Part shown: positions 36,624 through 46,153 of the stretch, one piece after another
Layout of the letters: each line of letters begins with the position of its first letter
How positions within the stretch are numbered: the stretch's first letter is position 1
Assembly: GCA_937976375.1 (NCBI GenBank)
Contig: CALJRU010000063.1
Coordinates: 1-64,000 of the forward strand
DNA length: 64,000 nt
Direction of reading: 5' to 3'
Origin: an uncultured Peptococcaceae bacterium
GTDB taxonomy: Bacteria; Bacillota; Peptococcia; Peptococcales; Peptococcaceae
Position numbers and translations under genes: made by a program
The notes under the pieces: model-generated
The model's input: the letters and a program-made list of their open reading frames with translations, nothing else
Database searches by the model: none
What the model was told of the DNA's origin: nothing

Positions 36624-37642
36624 TACTTGTCACTCCCGCCATTTTTGAGATGCTGCGTAGCCTGCATTTGTGCGATTTCCTTGCGGAACAAAAGCTGGGT
36701 GCCTTTATAAAGCAGCGGCAGCCCCGCAAGAGTAGCAATACCCAATGCAAGAACCGGCGCACCGATCAATGCTGTCACGCCGCTTACAATGCCCACGGTT
36801 GCCACACCCAATGGTACCGACAGAATTGCAAACGATTTTGCCACACGCGCGCACAACGCATTTTTCTTGCCAGCTATCGCCAGCGCAGCCGTTATAGAGA
36901 GGCTGTTGAGTGCAAACAAAACGCCGAAGGTTCTATTTGCTGGCCATTTCTTTTTACACACCACCACTTTTGCAGCATGGCCAGCTGTCAGCAAATGCAC
37001 AGCGCCCGCAAGAATCGTCAGCAGCGCTTCACGTTTGTTGAAGAGCGTGAAAAAACCTTGCATGCCTTTCTGTTTTGGCGCTTCCCAAGCACTAAGCGTG
37101 CCGTTTTTAAGCACAATGTGCGCCTCTTTGCCCAGTTCAGCAATCGGCGTATCACTGAGAGAATCAGAATAAACGTGTTCCACCTCTGCCGGATCAAAGC
37201 CCGCTTCCACAAATCGCCGCACCTTTTCTGCGCCATAGCAATTCTCACTCAGAAAATGTCCGGTGTATTTGTTGACATCACTGGCAATGACATGGGTCAG
37301 GCCCAAGCGTTTGCAAAGCGGCGCTACAATAAAAGCCGGCGATGCTGAAATAACCACATCATCCTGACGCGCCTGGCGTGGATAATAACGCATGATGCGA
37401 TCTTCATGCGTGTCCCAGAAAGCTTCGATGGCAGCGTCGATGTCTGGTACCGCTGCAAACATGCTGAAATAACGTTCCTTAAAGGTTGTCTTATCAATCT
37501 TACCTGCCATGTAAGCAGCCACTGCTGCCAACTGGCGAGGCACATAACGCCATGTACGTGGATAATGACGGTAGCAATAGAGCACAAAATCGCGCGTGCT
37601 GTCACCATCGTAAATCGTCTCATCAAAGTCGTATAAATTCAT
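36623..37642 (-). CDS. HAD-IB phosphatase fused to a membrane domain
   Basis: 339 residues. The N-terminal 200 form a SerB-like HAD-IB phosphatase: LYDFDETIYDGDSTRDF (nucleophile), VVISASPAFIVAPL and HVYSDSLSDTPIAEL. The C-terminal about 130 residues have three to four hydrophobic spans. HAD-IB/membrane fusions are known in Bacillota, sometimes with a GtrA domain, but I cannot confirm GtrA here. Possible role: dephosphorylating a membrane-linked or lipid precursor. GGAGGAG site; ATGA overlap with the pseudouridine synthase gene. Confidence 0.8.
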   Translation of the reverse strand: MNLYDFDETIYDGDSTRDFVLYCYRHYPRTWRYVPRQLAAVAAYMAGKIDKTTFKERYFSMFAAVPDIDAAIEAFWDTHEDRIMRYYPRQARQDDVVISASPAFIVAPLCKRLGLTHVIASDVNKYTGHFLSENCYGAEKVRRFVEAGFDPAEVEHVYSDSLSDTPIAELGKEAHIVLKNGTLSAWEAPKQKGMQGFFTLFNKREALLTILAGAVHLLTAGHAAKVVVCKKKWPANRTFGVLFALNSLSITAALAIAGKKNALCARVAKSFAILSVPLGVATVGIVSGVTALIGAPVLALGIATLAGLPLLYKGTQLLFRKEIAQMQATQHLKNGGSDK

Positions 37643-38361
37643 CGTTGATCTCCTCCTTTTTGCAAACCCTGAACGCTTAATAACGCCACTTCATCATCTG
37701 TCAGCAAACGCCATGCACCAGGCGCCAGCGCCTCATCCAGCGTCAGCCCGCCAAAGCTGACGCGATGCAGCGCCGTCACAACACCGCCCAGCTCATGCAT
37801 CATCCGCTTCACCTGGTGGAATTTGCCTTCCCGCAATCGTAAAAAACAATGGCCTGGTGCCACCACGTCCAGCTTGGCAGGTGCGCTTGTAAAATCGCCA
37901 AGATCGATCCCTGCTTCGCACTGCGCCGCAGCATCCGCGGCAAGCATTTCTTCATAAAACACCTCGTACACCTTTTCCACATGCTGCTTGGGGCTCAGCA
38001 GCCGATGAGCCAAAGCGCCGTCATTGGTAAGCAGCAACAACCCTGTTGTGTCCTTATCCAGCCGGCCCACCGGCATCACCTGCATGCGTGCAAAACGCTC
38101 CGGCAAAAGATCCATCACCGTCTCCTGCTCCTTATCCTTGGCAGCTGTGATGATTCCGGCTGGTTTGTTCAGCATCAGCCACACCGTCGGCGCATACACC
38201 AAGGGCTGTCCGTCAATCGCCACCTCGCTGTCAGCCGCAACCTTAACAGCCCCTTGCTTTGCGCGCACACCATCAACGGTCACTTGCTGCCGCTTGATCA
38301 AGCGTTCAATATCGCGGCGGCTGCCATAGCCCAAATCATGCAGATATTTGTCAAGCCGCAT
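37639..38361 (-). CDS. RsuA/RluB-family 16S/23S pseudouridine synthase
   Basis: 240 residues: S4 RNA-binding domain (MRLDKYLHDLGYGSRRDIERLI), then the catalytic core with VGRLDKDTTGLLLLTNDG (catalytic Asp) and REGKFHQVKRMM. Length fits RsuA, which makes Psi516 in 16S rRNA; RluB cannot be excluded. The start at 38361 follows AAGGAGG with good spacing. 4-bp overlap with the next gene. Confidence 0.9.
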   Translation of the reverse strand: MRLDKYLHDLGYGSRRDIERLIKRQQVTVDGVRAKQGAVKVAADSEVAIDGQPLVYAPTVWLMLNKPAGIITAAKDKEQETVMDLLPERFARMQVMPVGRLDKDTTGLLLLTNDGALAHRLLSPKQHVEKVYEVFYEEMLAADAAAQCEAGIDLGDFTSAPAKLDVVAPGHCFLRLREGKFHQVKRMMHELGGVVTALHRVSFGGLTLDEALAPGAWRLLTDDEVALLSVQGLQKGGDQR

Positions 38362-38386
38362 CCTCATCCCTCCTTGATACAAAAGA

Positions 38387-38409
38387 TGGGAGCGCAAACG
38401 GCTCCCACC
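38387..38409 (-). terminator. Terminator of CorC-like gene
   Basis: TGGGAGC-CGTTTGC-GCTCCCA followed by TCTTTTG on the minus strand. Confidence 0.75.
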
Positions 38410-38415
38410 ATGATT

Positions 38416-39696
38416 TTATTCATCGTCGGCATCGGTCGGTTTTTCAAAAACGACCCGCACCTTTTCGATATGACGTTTTTCAACTTCCAGCACTGTAATG
38501 GTAAACGGCGGAAAAGTCACCACCTCACCCGGGCTGGCAAGATGATCCAAAAGATCGACCACCCAGCCGCCAAGCGACGACGCTTCAATGTCGTCCTCAT
38601 AGTCGTCGAAATCGAGCCCGAAAAACTCAAAGAAATCATCAATGTCCATGTTGGCATCGGCCAGATACACCGAAGGTTCAATGGCAATAATTGGCTGCTC
38701 TGCCACTTCGTCATGTTCATCCCAAATATCACCGACCAGCTCTTCGATGATGTCCTCAAGGGTCACAATCCCAGCTGTGCCGCCATATTCGTCGACAACC
38801 ACCGCCATATGCGACTGGTTCTTCTGCAAGCTCAAAAGCAGGCTTGATGCTTTCGACTGAATGAACACCACTTCCACTGGCTGCAGCAAGGACACATACT
38901 CGCTCAACTCGCCATCGAGCATGGCGTTAAAGACATCTTTCAAATGCAAAATGCCAATGATGTTATCGATGCTGTCATGATACACTGGCAAACGTGAATA
39001 ACCTGTGTTGGAAAAAACATCCAGCACATCACGCACATCCATCTCATCATCGATGGACACCACACGCACACGCGGCTGCAAAATATCCTTGACGAGCAGT
39101 TCTTCAAAATTGATCGCTGAACGGATCAAATCACTTTCGCGCGCTTCCATCTCACCGCCGCTTTCGGCTTCATCGATCATGTTCAGCAGCTCATCTTCAA
39201 CATATTCCTCTTCATCATCCTCGCCGCTGGCGCGTTCAATGATGATATGCCCACTGCCAAAAATAAATGTCAGCGGCCGCAGAAGCACCATCAAAAGTTT
39301 CAGCGGTTTTGCCACGCGGCAGAACACACGATTTTCAAAGCGCTGCGCAATCATGCGCGGCAATAATTCACCAATAATCAGAATCACCAAAAACAGCACA
39401 ATGATTCCAATAACAATGCCGTGCTGAGAATAGTAATACATGATGAACAACGTGCCCAACATGATGGCTGCCAGATTCACGATCGTATCACCGATATTGA
39501 TGGTCGTCAGCACCCGATTGGTGTCATCCAGCATACCCAGTGCCACTGCCGCCGAGCGATTGTCTTCATCTTCCGCCCAATGACGCAACGTGACCGGACT
39601 GGCGAGCAAAAACGACATCTCTGCCATGGAAAAAAACGCCGAACACAAGATCAACGCTAAAATGCCCAAAGTATATGTGGCATAAATCATGCTCAT
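38416..39696 (-). CDS. CNNM/CorC family membrane protein with CBS domains
   Basis: 426 residues: DUF21 transmembrane domain (four spans in 1-150, including SAFFSMAEMSFL), paired CBS domains (about 205-325; VKDILQPRVRVVSIDD, SHMAVVVDEYGGTAGIVTLEDIIEELVGDIWDE) and a CorC_HlyC C-terminal domain. Implicated in Mg2+ efflux or homeostasis (MpfA-like). Follows the Rrf2 gene by 20 bp, so likely co-transcribed with it. Confidence 0.9.
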   Translation of the reverse strand: MSMIYATYTLGILALILCSAFFSMAEMSFLLASPVTLRHWAEDEDNRSAAVALGMLDDTNRVLTTINIGDTIVNLAAIMLGTLFIMYYYSQHGIVIGIIVLFLVILIIGELLPRMIAQRFENRVFCRVAKPLKLLMVLLRPLTFIFGSGHIIIERASGEDDEEEYVEDELLNMIDEAESGGEMEARESDLIRSAINFEELLVKDILQPRVRVVSIDDEMDVRDVLDVFSNTGYSRLPVYHDSIDNIIGILHLKDVFNAMLDGELSEYVSLLQPVEVVFIQSKASSLLLSLQKNQSHMAVVVDEYGGTAGIVTLEDIIEELVGDIWDEHDEVAEQPIIAIEPSVYLADANMDIDDFFEFFGLDFDDYEDDIEASSLGGWVVDLLDHLASPGEVVTFPPFTITVLEVEKRHIEKVRVVFEKPTDADDE

Positions 39697-39716
39697 CCAT
39701 CCTCCGTTTCAAAAAT

Positions 39717-40166
39717 TCAGCTGCGGCGTCCCTGCGTCAAAGGGCAGGTCTCATGGGCCTGATGATCATCATTTAATAGGTCCTGCAAACTGATGCTGTT
39801 CAAATAATTGCCAATCAGCTCGTCCAAACGTTCCCACACGGGCAGTGTTTGGCAAGCATCGCGATTTGGGCAAGTGTTTTCTTCTCCCTCCAAACATGCT
39901 ACCGGTGCCAGTGAGCCTTCCATGGTGCGGATAATCTCACCAACGCTGACATCTTCCGGTGCACACGCCAACTGATAGCCGCCGTTGTTGCCGCGGAAAC
40001 TGGTTACATATCCCGCTTTGAGCAGAGGCGTCATGATCTGCTCAAGGTATTTAATAGTGATATTCTGTCGCTGAGATATTTCCCGCAACGGAATGTGTTT
40101 ATCCACGCTATAAGTCGCCAGATCAAGCATGACCCGAAGCCCATAGCGCCCCTTTGTTGAAATTTT
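39717..40166 (-). CDS. Rrf2 family regulator (IscR/CymR-like)
   Basis: 149 residues from a GTG at 40166, behind AGGGG; the family usually begins MKISTKGRYG as here. Winged helix MKISTKGRYGLRVMLDLA, recognition NITIKYLEQIM, wing GNNGGY. Three cysteines in CLEGEENTCPNRDAC match the Fe-S ligands of IscR/NsrR-type members. No isc or cys genes are adjacent; the gene heads a unit with the CorC-like protein. Confidence 0.88.
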   Translation of the reverse strand, partial: KISTKGRYGLRVMLDLATYSVDKHIPLREISQRQNITIKYLEQIMTPLLKAGYVTSFRGNNGGYQLACAPEDVSVGEIIRTMEGSLAPVACLEGEENTCPNRDACQTLPVWERLDELIGNYLNSISLQDLLNDDHQAHETCPLTQGRRS

Positions 40167-40202
40167 CACGGTCATCACCCCTGAATAAACATCTTTAACC
40201 AC

Positions 40203-40224
40203 ATTATAGCATATTACCGTGCTA
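40203..40224 (-). promoter_or_regulatory. Rrf2 gene promoter with overlapping inverted repeat
   Basis: Minus strand TATAAT (40203-40208). The repeat TAGCA (40207-40211) N8 TGCTA (40220-40224) overlaps the -10 and spacer, a plausible autoregulatory operator. Confidence 0.55.
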
Positions 40225-40387
40225 AATGTTTACCTATTCCTTTGCTCATGTAGGAATAATATCCTAAAAAATTCCGACAACGGCTATAAAATTCCATTAT
40301 TAACAAAACGATAAAACAATATCATCGTTATGCCAAAGCAATATTTTGAAAACCATCGAAAAAAATGACCCCTGCGCGCCCTCATCC

Positions 40388-40416
40388 TTGCGCCGCATGC
40401 AGCGTTTCGATATAAT
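40388..40416 (+). promoter_or_regulatory. Promoter of small unknown gene
   Basis: TTGCGC (40388-40393), 17-bp spacer, TATAAT (40411-40416). Confidence 0.65.
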
Positions 40417-40447
40417 GAAGGTACTGTGACAAGAAGGAGTGTAGCAC

Positions 40448-40771
40448 ATGAGTGGTAAAGCATTTTTACTAACCCAACGTCGTTTGACCGATGATCATTA
40501 TCTTGCCATTGCGCTGCGTGAAGCACGCGATATGCACAAACCACCGATTACAATGACAAGTTTTTGGAAGCATGCCGATTCCTACGATGCCATTGACGAA
40601 CCTATTCAAGATATCCTCAACTGGCTGGATCAAGCATCCGAAATTGGTGACTATGTGGTACTTGAAGGCGACGAACGCTGTGTCAAAAAAGTAGCCAGCC
40701 ATGCCAAGGCACATCGATTGATTCCTGTACAGGCCATCTGGGAACCAGAAGCCGCCATCCGTGATCTTTAA
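40448..40771 (+). CDS. Small conserved-looking hypothetical protein
   Basis: 107 residues, soluble, slightly acidic, no signal peptide. Reads MSGKAFLLTQRRL... and ends with EPEAAIRDL; no domain recognised. Its promoter and AAGGAG 9 nt before the ATG make it a credible gene. No terminator before the tRNA promoter. Confidence 0.7.
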   Translation: MSGKAFLLTQRRLTDDHYLAIALREARDMHKPPITMTSFWKHADSYDAIDEPIQDILNWLDQASEIGDYVVLEGDERCVKKVASHAKAHRLIPVQAIWEPEAAIRDL

Positions 40772-40831
40772 GCCACGCTGATGGATGAGGAAAAAAAGTT
40801 AAACATTTTGTAAAAGCTTGATAAATTATTG

Positions 40832-40860
40832 TTGACAATCCGTACTTAGGTCGCTATAAT
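40832..40860 (+). promoter_or_regulatory. Consensus promoter of tRNA-Lys
   Basis: TTGACA (40832-40837), 17-bp spacer, TATAAT (40855-40860): both hexamers match consensus exactly. Confidence 0.9.
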
Positions 40861-40880
40861 AAATACTGCAGTTGCGAAAT

Positions 40881-40953
40881 GGACCGTTAGCTCAGCTGGT
40901 AGAGCACGCGACTCTTAATCGTGTTGTCCAGGGTTCGATCCCCTGACGGTCCA
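40881..40953 (+). tRNA. tRNA-Lys (anticodon CTT)
   Basis: 73 nt cloverleaf. Acceptor GGACCGT pairs with ACGGTCC. D arm GCTC/GAGC; anticodon stem CGCGA/TCGTG with loop CTCTTAA, giving anticodon CTT (reads AAG). T arm CAGGG-TTCGATC-CCCTG. CCA is not encoded. Confidence 0.97.
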
Positions 40954-40959
40954 GAGTTG

Positions 40960-40989
40960 GCGCGAAGGATGTTTCCTTCGCGCTTTTTT
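40960..40989 (+). terminator. Terminator of tRNA-Lys
   Basis: GCGCGAAGGA-TGTT-TCCTTCGCGC followed by TTTTTT. Confidence 0.92.
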
Positions 40990-41110
40990 GTTGCCATTGG
41001 TTTTTCGTGAACACCGTGTCTATAATATAAGAAACAACAGGCCGGAAATCGCCTGACGCCAGCACGAATCATCGCCTCCAGGCGGTCGACCATCACCGAG
41101 GAGGAGTCTT

Positions 41111-41884
41111 ATGGACCTTAAACAACTGGAAGAATACATCATGCAAAGTGATCTTGGCATCGACACCCAGCAGGCAGAAGCGTTTCTGTCACACTGCAAC
41201 TTTAGTGATGAAGAATTCAATCCAGATGAACTGCTGCACTACATTCGTGAACAAGTGTACAGTTTCAGACGGTTAATGGCTTACTATCGCTGCGCCATGA
41301 TGGAAATTGAGACAAAATTCAACGTCATCAACGAAGAATTTTCCTATCAATATGAACGCAATCCCATCCAAAGCATCAAGAGCCGTCTTAAAGAGCCAAC
41401 AAGCATTCATGAAAAGATGGTCAAACACGGCTATATTTTTAACGCCGAATCCATTGAAGAAAACCTTTTCGATGTTGCCGGTGTACGTGTCATATGTTCA
41501 TTCGTGGACGATGTGTATCGCATTGCCGATGCGCTTCTGCAGCAAGACGACATCACCTTGGTCCGTCGCAAAGATTACATCGCCAATCCAAAAGAAAACG
41601 GCTACCGTAGCCTTCACTTGATCGTTTCTGTGCCAATTTTCTTGATGAATGAAAAACGCAGCATGAATGTTGAAATTCAGCTGCGCACCATCGCCATGGA
41701 TTTCTGGGCGGCACTTGAGCATCAGCTCCATTATAAAAAAGAGTATATTTTCACACCGGAGATGGCTGCAGAATTAAAAAAATGCGCCGATGTCAGCAGC
41801 GAATTGGATCAGATGATGAATGGTCTCTGCGTCAAGATTCATGCCGAAGAGGGCTGCGACACCAAAAAGAAATCTCTATTCTAA
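41111..41884 (+). CDS. relQ: Small alarmone synthetase, GTP pyrophosphokinase (RelQ/YjbM type)
   Basis: 257 residues. RelA/SpoT synthetase domain only: LKEPTSIHEKM, LFDVAGVRVICSFVDDVYRIA (catalytic Asp), RKDYIANPKENGYRSLHLIV (G-loop Tyr) and VEIQLRTIAMDFWAALEHQL. No hydrolase or TGS/ACT domain, so it makes (p)ppGpp/pGpp from ATP and GDP/GTP/GMP, typically under envelope or cell-wall stress. GAGGAGGAG site. Shares a terminator with convergent glpK. Confidence 0.93.
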   Translation: MDLKQLEEYIMQSDLGIDTQQAEAFLSHCNFSDEEFNPDELLHYIREQVYSFRRLMAYYRCAMMEIETKFNVINEEFSYQYERNPIQSIKSRLKEPTSIHEKMVKHGYIFNAESIEENLFDVAGVRVICSFVDDVYRIADALLQQDDITLVRRKDYIANPKENGYRSLHLIVSVPIFLMNEKRSMNVEIQLRTIAMDFWAALEHQLHYKKEYIFTPEMAAELKKCADVSSELDQMMNGLCVKIHAEEGCDTKKKSLF

Positions 41885-41890
41885 AATACG

Positions 41891-41929
41891 AATGCCCCAA
41901 ACATTTACGCGGTAAATGTTTGGGGCATT
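41891..41929. terminator. Bidirectional terminator relQ/glpK
   Basis: 18-bp perfect stem (41891-41908 / 41912-41929) with a 3-nt loop, A/T runs on both sides. Confidence 0.92.
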
Positions 41930-41940
41930 TTTCACTCCTT

Positions 41941-43422
41941 TTATTTTGTCAAGGTATGGGCAACGGCTTCTTTCCAGCCGTTATAATTTTTCTCACGTTC
42001 CTCATCACTCATCGATGGTTGATACACACGCGCCAAGCGATGGCTGCTGCGCGCCTCATCTTTGTCTTTCCAGAAGCCAACGGTCAGTCCTGCCAACAGC
42101 GCCGCACCCATAGCGGTACTTTCAACAATCTCCGGCTGCTCAACGCAACGATTAAGAATGTCTGCCTGAAATTGCATGAGAAAACCATTCTGAGAAGCGC
42201 CGCCATCAACACGCAGGCTTGCCATATCCACATGTGTATCCGCTTCCATAGCCTCAAGCACATCACGCGTTTGATAAGCAATGGCCTCTAACGCCGCGCG
42301 GATGATATGCGAACGGCCAGTGCCGCGCGTCAGCCCTTGAATGGTGCCACGTGCATACATATCCCAATAAGGCGCGCCCAGGCCTACAAAAGCTGGCACA
42401 AGATAGACACCGCCATTGTCTTTCAATTTTTCGGCAAAAAATTCGCTGTCGGATGATTCCTCAATAAAGCGCATCTCGTCGCGCAGCCACTGAATCACAG
42501 CACCGCCCACAAAGATGGACCCTTCCAACGCATAATCCGGCTTTGCATCAAGGCCTGCAGCAATGGTGGTCACCAAACCATGCGCGCTCTTGGTCGGCGC
42601 CTTGCCAATATTCATCAGCAGGAAACACCCCGTGCCATAGGTATTCTTCGCTTCGCCCTGTTCCCAGCACATCTGTCCATAAAGGGCTGCCTGCTGATCG
42701 CCAGCAATCCCTGTCACAGGCACTTCAATATGCGCCGAACCAATGGACGCCGTGCCAAAATGATACCCCGACGGACGCACCTCCGGCAGCATGCAGCGAG
42801 GAATATTGAAATAATCCAGAATTTCCTGGTCCCATTCCAAATCGTTGATGTTAAACAGCATGGTACGCGATGCATTGGTATAGTCGGTTGCATGCACACG
42901 ACCTTCCGTCAATTTCCAAAGAATCCATGTATCCACCGTGCCAAAAAGCAGCTCACCAGCTTTGGCGCGGCTGCGGTCTGGGTCCACACGATCAAGAATC
43001 CAGGCCAGTTTGGTCGCAGAGAAATAGGCATCAACAACCAGCCCTGTTTTTTCCAACAGTTTTTCTTCCCACTCACTGCCCTTGATGCGTTCGCACACAT
43101 CTGCCGTACGGCGGCACTGCCAAACAATGGCATTATACACCGGCTTACCTGTCGCACGATCCCAGACAATGGTGGTTTCACGCTGATTGGTGATACCAAT
43201 AGCCTTCACATCATCAGGATGAATGTTTGTAATGGCCAGCAATTCCTGAAGAACACCAAAGGACGAAGCCCAGAGCTCCATTGGATCTTCTTCCATCCAG
43301 CCCGGCTGCGGATAATATTGATTGACCTCCTGCTGGCGCATGCCAGTGATGGTCTGCGCATGATCGAATGCAATCGCGCGCGTGCTGGTGGTTCCGATAT
43401 CTAATGCTACTACATAGCCCAT
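41941..43422 (-). CDS. glpK: Glycerol kinase
   Basis: 493-residue FGGY kinase: [15 protein letters not shown] (phosphate-1), [53 protein letters not shown]. Converts glycerol to glycerol 3-phosphate. AAAGGA precedes the ATG. No glpF or glpD next to it; a glycerol-dehydrogenase-like gene lies 5 kb away. Confidence 0.96.
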   Translation of the reverse strand: MGYVVALDIGTTSTRAIAFDHAQTITGMRQQEVNQYYPQPGWMEEDPMELWASSFGVLQELLAITNIHPDDVKAIGITNQRETTIVWDRATGKPVYNAIVWQCRRTADVCERIKGSEWEEKLLEKTGLVVDAYFSATKLAWILDRVDPDRSRAKAGELLFGTVDTWILWKLTEGRVHATDYTNASRTMLFNINDLEWDQEILDYFNIPRCMLPEVRPSGYHFGTASIGSAHIEVPVTGIAGDQQAALYGQMCWEQGEAKNTYGTGCFLLMNIGKAPTKSAHGLVTTIAAGLDAKPDYALEGSIFVGGAVIQWLRDEMRFIEESSDSEFFAEKLKDNGGVYLVPAFVGLGAPYWDMYARGTIQGLTRGTGRSHIIRAALEAIAYQTRDVLEAMEADTHVDMASLRVDGGASQNGFLMQFQADILNRCVEQPEIVESTAMGAALLAGLTVGFWKDKDEARSSHRLARVYQPSMSDEEREKNYNGWKEAVAHTLTK

Positions 43423-43544
43423 TGCTTTCGTTCCTTTCTCATTGCAAATTTTTTCGGATGTTCATGGCTTCTATTATAACAAATCCTTCACCAATTAGAA
43501 ACGCTTTCCGAATACTTTTAGCATCTATCATCCATTGATCACAA

Positions 43545-43576
43545 AAAAAGGCACACGCCATGGCGTGTGCCTTTTT
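43545..43576 (-). terminator. Terminator of class A PBP gene
   Basis: Perfect 32-bp palindrome (AAAAAGGCACACGCCA and complement), functioning on either strand. Confidence 0.85.
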
Positions 43577-43589
43577 AATCATTTCAAAG

Positions 43590-45968
43590 CTAGTTGACCG
43601 TACCAGTGTTTTCACCACCGCCGGTGCCCCAGCCACCTGTACCAGTTCCGGTACCACCGGTGCCAGTGCCCCAGCCTCCGGTGCCAGTTCCTGTACCTGT
43701 GCCGGTTCCTGTACCACCAGTACCAGTGCCCCAGCTTCCGGTACCTGTTCCTGTTCCTGTTCCTGTTCCTGTTCCTGTACCAGGGCCAGTTCCGGTACCC
43801 GTATTCGTTCCTGTATTATTATCGGTCGTCGAATCGGTTGTGCTGGAATCCGTCGTCGTGCTGGAATTCGTGTTTGAATTGGAGCTGTACTGATAGTAGG
43901 AATACGTGTTGCTGGAATACGTGGTTGGTTCCGTACCAGACTTATACAACTCTGTTGAGCGATAAGAGTATGGCGTAGAACGTGTTGCCAAAAGACCGCT
44001 CTTGGTATCAATCGTCACTTCTGTCAAACCATCCGGCTCTTTAAAGTTTTCAACATCAAGACCTTGATGAACATGGCTCATGATCGCTGCCCAGACAGCT
44101 GCTGCTGAACTGGATGTTGAATAAATCGTCGCAGCCTGATCATAACCGAGCCAAAGCGCTGCTGTGTACTGTGGCGTGTAACCGCAGAACCACAAGTCTT
44201 TGGTGTCATCGGTCGTACCAGTCTTACCAGCAGTTGGACGGCCATCATAGATCTGCCCTGCGCTGCCGATCCCATCGCTGACAACACTCTGCAGGCAGCT
44301 GGTGATCATGTACGCAGTGGTTTCTTCCATTGCGCGATGGCTTTCTGGCTCTTCCTGCCAGATTACATTGCCATCACTGTCGGTGATGCTGGTAATTGCA
44401 CGTGGCTTCGTATAAATTCCTTCGTTGGCGAAGCATTCATAAGCGCCTGCCATCTCCAGAACAGAGACCCCGTTGGTTAAGCCACCCAAGCCGGCAGAAA
44501 TGGTTAAGTCGGTGACCCCATTGTCTGATTTCTCGACAAGGGAGGTAATGCCGCAGTTCTTCGCAAATTCAACACCGGTTTCTGGGCCGATGTCATTGAC
44601 CACCTGCGCCGCCACAGTATTCAGCGACTGTTCCAACGCATAACGAATGGTCACGTTGCCATGAGAACTGAGATCGGCATTTTTAATGGTATGACCATCG
44701 ACTGTATACGGTTCATCATCGTAAACAGTCCCTGTTCCCATATCGGCCTTTTCAAAGGCTGGACCATAGACAAAGATCGGCTTGAAGGACGACCCCGGCT
44801 GCCGCTTGGCCTGCCAAGCGTTGTTCCACAAACCAGCTGTGCCTTCTTCCTGATGCCTGCCGCCAATCATGCCAGCTATCGTTGAATCATCGTTGTTCAA
44901 TACAACCATCCCGGCCTGAAGATAGCCTTCCCCAGCACCAACAGGGAAGTTGCCATCGTTTTCAAAGTAATCATACATGTAGCTTTGAAGGTCTTGATCC
45001 AACCCAGTATGAATGATATAACCGCCACTATAAAGCTCTTGTTCACTAACATTGAGCAGGGACGTTGCCTCCTGAACCACGTAGTCAATATAGCTCTGGT
45101 TGTAGGCTTGGGTTTCAGTGCCATTATCCGTGGTAATCGACCCCGTAACAATTTCTGAGTTATTGGCTTCGTCGTATTCTTCCTGCGTGATAACACCATT
45201 GTCAAGCATTGCACTCAATACTTGCTCACGGCGCACCTTTGCGTTTTCTGGATCTGTAATTGGCGACCAGTACGTTGGATTTTGAATCATCCCTGCCAGT
45301 AACGCAGAATCTGCAATGGTCAGTTCATCAGCATGCTTGCCAAGAATATCTTCTGCAGCTGCTTCAATCCCATAGCAAGCCTGTCCACTCATCCCAATGC
45401 CTAAATATACGCGGTTGAGATAAGCTGTCAAAATTTCATCTTTGTCGTACGCATTTTCAATACGTACCGCTAAAACAGCTTCCTGAATCTTACGTTTGTA
45501 CGTTTTTTCATCACGGTTTTCCATGACCAAACCAGCCAGCTGCTGGGTAATGGTACTACCACCTTGGACAATACCACCAGCACGCAAGTTTGCGACCATC
45601 GCGCCGCCGATACGAATCGGATCGACCCCATGGTGATCATAGAAGCGCTTGTCTTCAATAGAAACAACCGCATCTTTCATATTCTGCGCAATTTCATTGG
45701 ATTCAACGCCGATATAATTGGTATCTACCATCTTATCGACGAAAACGCCATCCTTATCGACAATATAGCTCGTTACATCAAAATCTGTGACATCGGTTTC
45801 TTCAATTGATGGCATGCCACTGGTTGCTGCCAGAATTACTGTCCCAACGGTACTAATACCCACAACGACCAGCAACAGCAAAATCAATAAAATAAAATGT
45901 GATAATTTCAAACTGGAAACGACCTGTTTGATACTTTCGCGTAAGGACTTTTTCTTTTTATCACTCAT
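43590..45968 (-). CDS. Class A penicillin-binding protein (PBP1A-like) with Gly/Thr repeat tail
   Basis: 792 residues. Membrane anchor about 24-47; GT51 transglycosylase domain with EDKRFYDHHG (E105) and GGSTITQQLA (136-145); transpeptidase domain with SSFK (S393, K396), SLN (448-450) and KTG (581-583). After a Ser/Thr-rich linker the last 75 residues are a low-complexity Gly-Thr tail with Trp punctuations. It polymerises and cross-links peptidoglycan. The ATG at 45968 follows AAGGAGGG. Divergent from a second transglycosylase gene. Confidence 0.94.
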   Translation of the reverse strand: MSDKKKKSLRESIKQVVSSLKLSHFILLILLLLVVVGISTVGTVILAATSGMPSIEETDVTDFDVTSYIVDKDGVFVDKMVDTNYIGVESNEIAQNMKDAVVSIEDKRFYDHHGVDPIRIGGAMVANLRAGGIVQGGSTITQQLAGLVMENRDEKTYKRKIQEAVLAVRIENAYDKDEILTAYLNRVYLGIGMSGQACYGIEAAAEDILGKHADELTIADSALLAGMIQNPTYWSPITDPENAKVRREQVLSAMLDNGVITQEEYDEANNSEIVTGSITTDNGTETQAYNQSYIDYVVQEATSLLNVSEQELYSGGYIIHTGLDQDLQSYMYDYFENDGNFPVGAGEGYLQAGMVVLNNDDSTIAGMIGGRHQEEGTAGLWNNAWQAKRQPGSSFKPIFVYGPAFEKADMGTGTVYDDEPYTVDGHTIKNADLSSHGNVTIRYALEQSLNTVAAQVVNDIGPETGVEFAKNCGITSLVEKSDNGVTDLTISAGLGGLTNGVSVLEMAGAYECFANEGIYTKPRAITSITDSDGNVIWQEEPESHRAMEETTAYMITSCLQSVVSDGIGSAGQIYDGRPTAGKTGTTDDTKDLWFCGYTPQYTAALWLGYDQAATIYSTSSSAAAVWAAIMSHVHQGLDVENFKEPDGLTEVTIDTKSGLLATRSTPYSYRSTELYKSGTEPTTYSSNTYSYYQYSSNSNTNSSTTTDSSTTDSTTDNNTGTNTGTGTGPGTGTGTGTGTGTGTGSWGTGTGGTGTGTGTGTGTGGWGTGTGGTGTGTGGWGTGGGENTGTVN
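43593..43817 (-). repeat. Repeat tract encoding PBP Gly-Thr tail
   Basis: The tail is built from GT dipeptides and a longer unit close to WGTGTGGTGTGTGG seen about three times. At DNA level there is a clean 6-bp repeat (CTGTTC, five copies, 43745-43774). Such tracts change length by slippage. Confidence 0.85.
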
Positions 45969-46153
45969 GCAACAGCCCTCCTTATCGTCCCCATTATAGC
46001 ATAGAACCACCATAATCCCTAGGAGAACTTCCCCCTTGTCGGTAAAAATTCATTATTTCTTTATGAAAACCACGACTTTTCCCCACATATTGTCACCAGA
46101 TTTCGATATAATAAGAGTAAGATATTGCGTATTATTTTGCAAAGGAGGCACCC

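Noticed and set aside
43439..44011. Frames in and opposite the PBP tail (Pro-Val or Pro-Glu repeats)
   Set aside because: They are other-frame readings of the Gly-Thr repeat; the PBP frame is continuous with catalytic domains.
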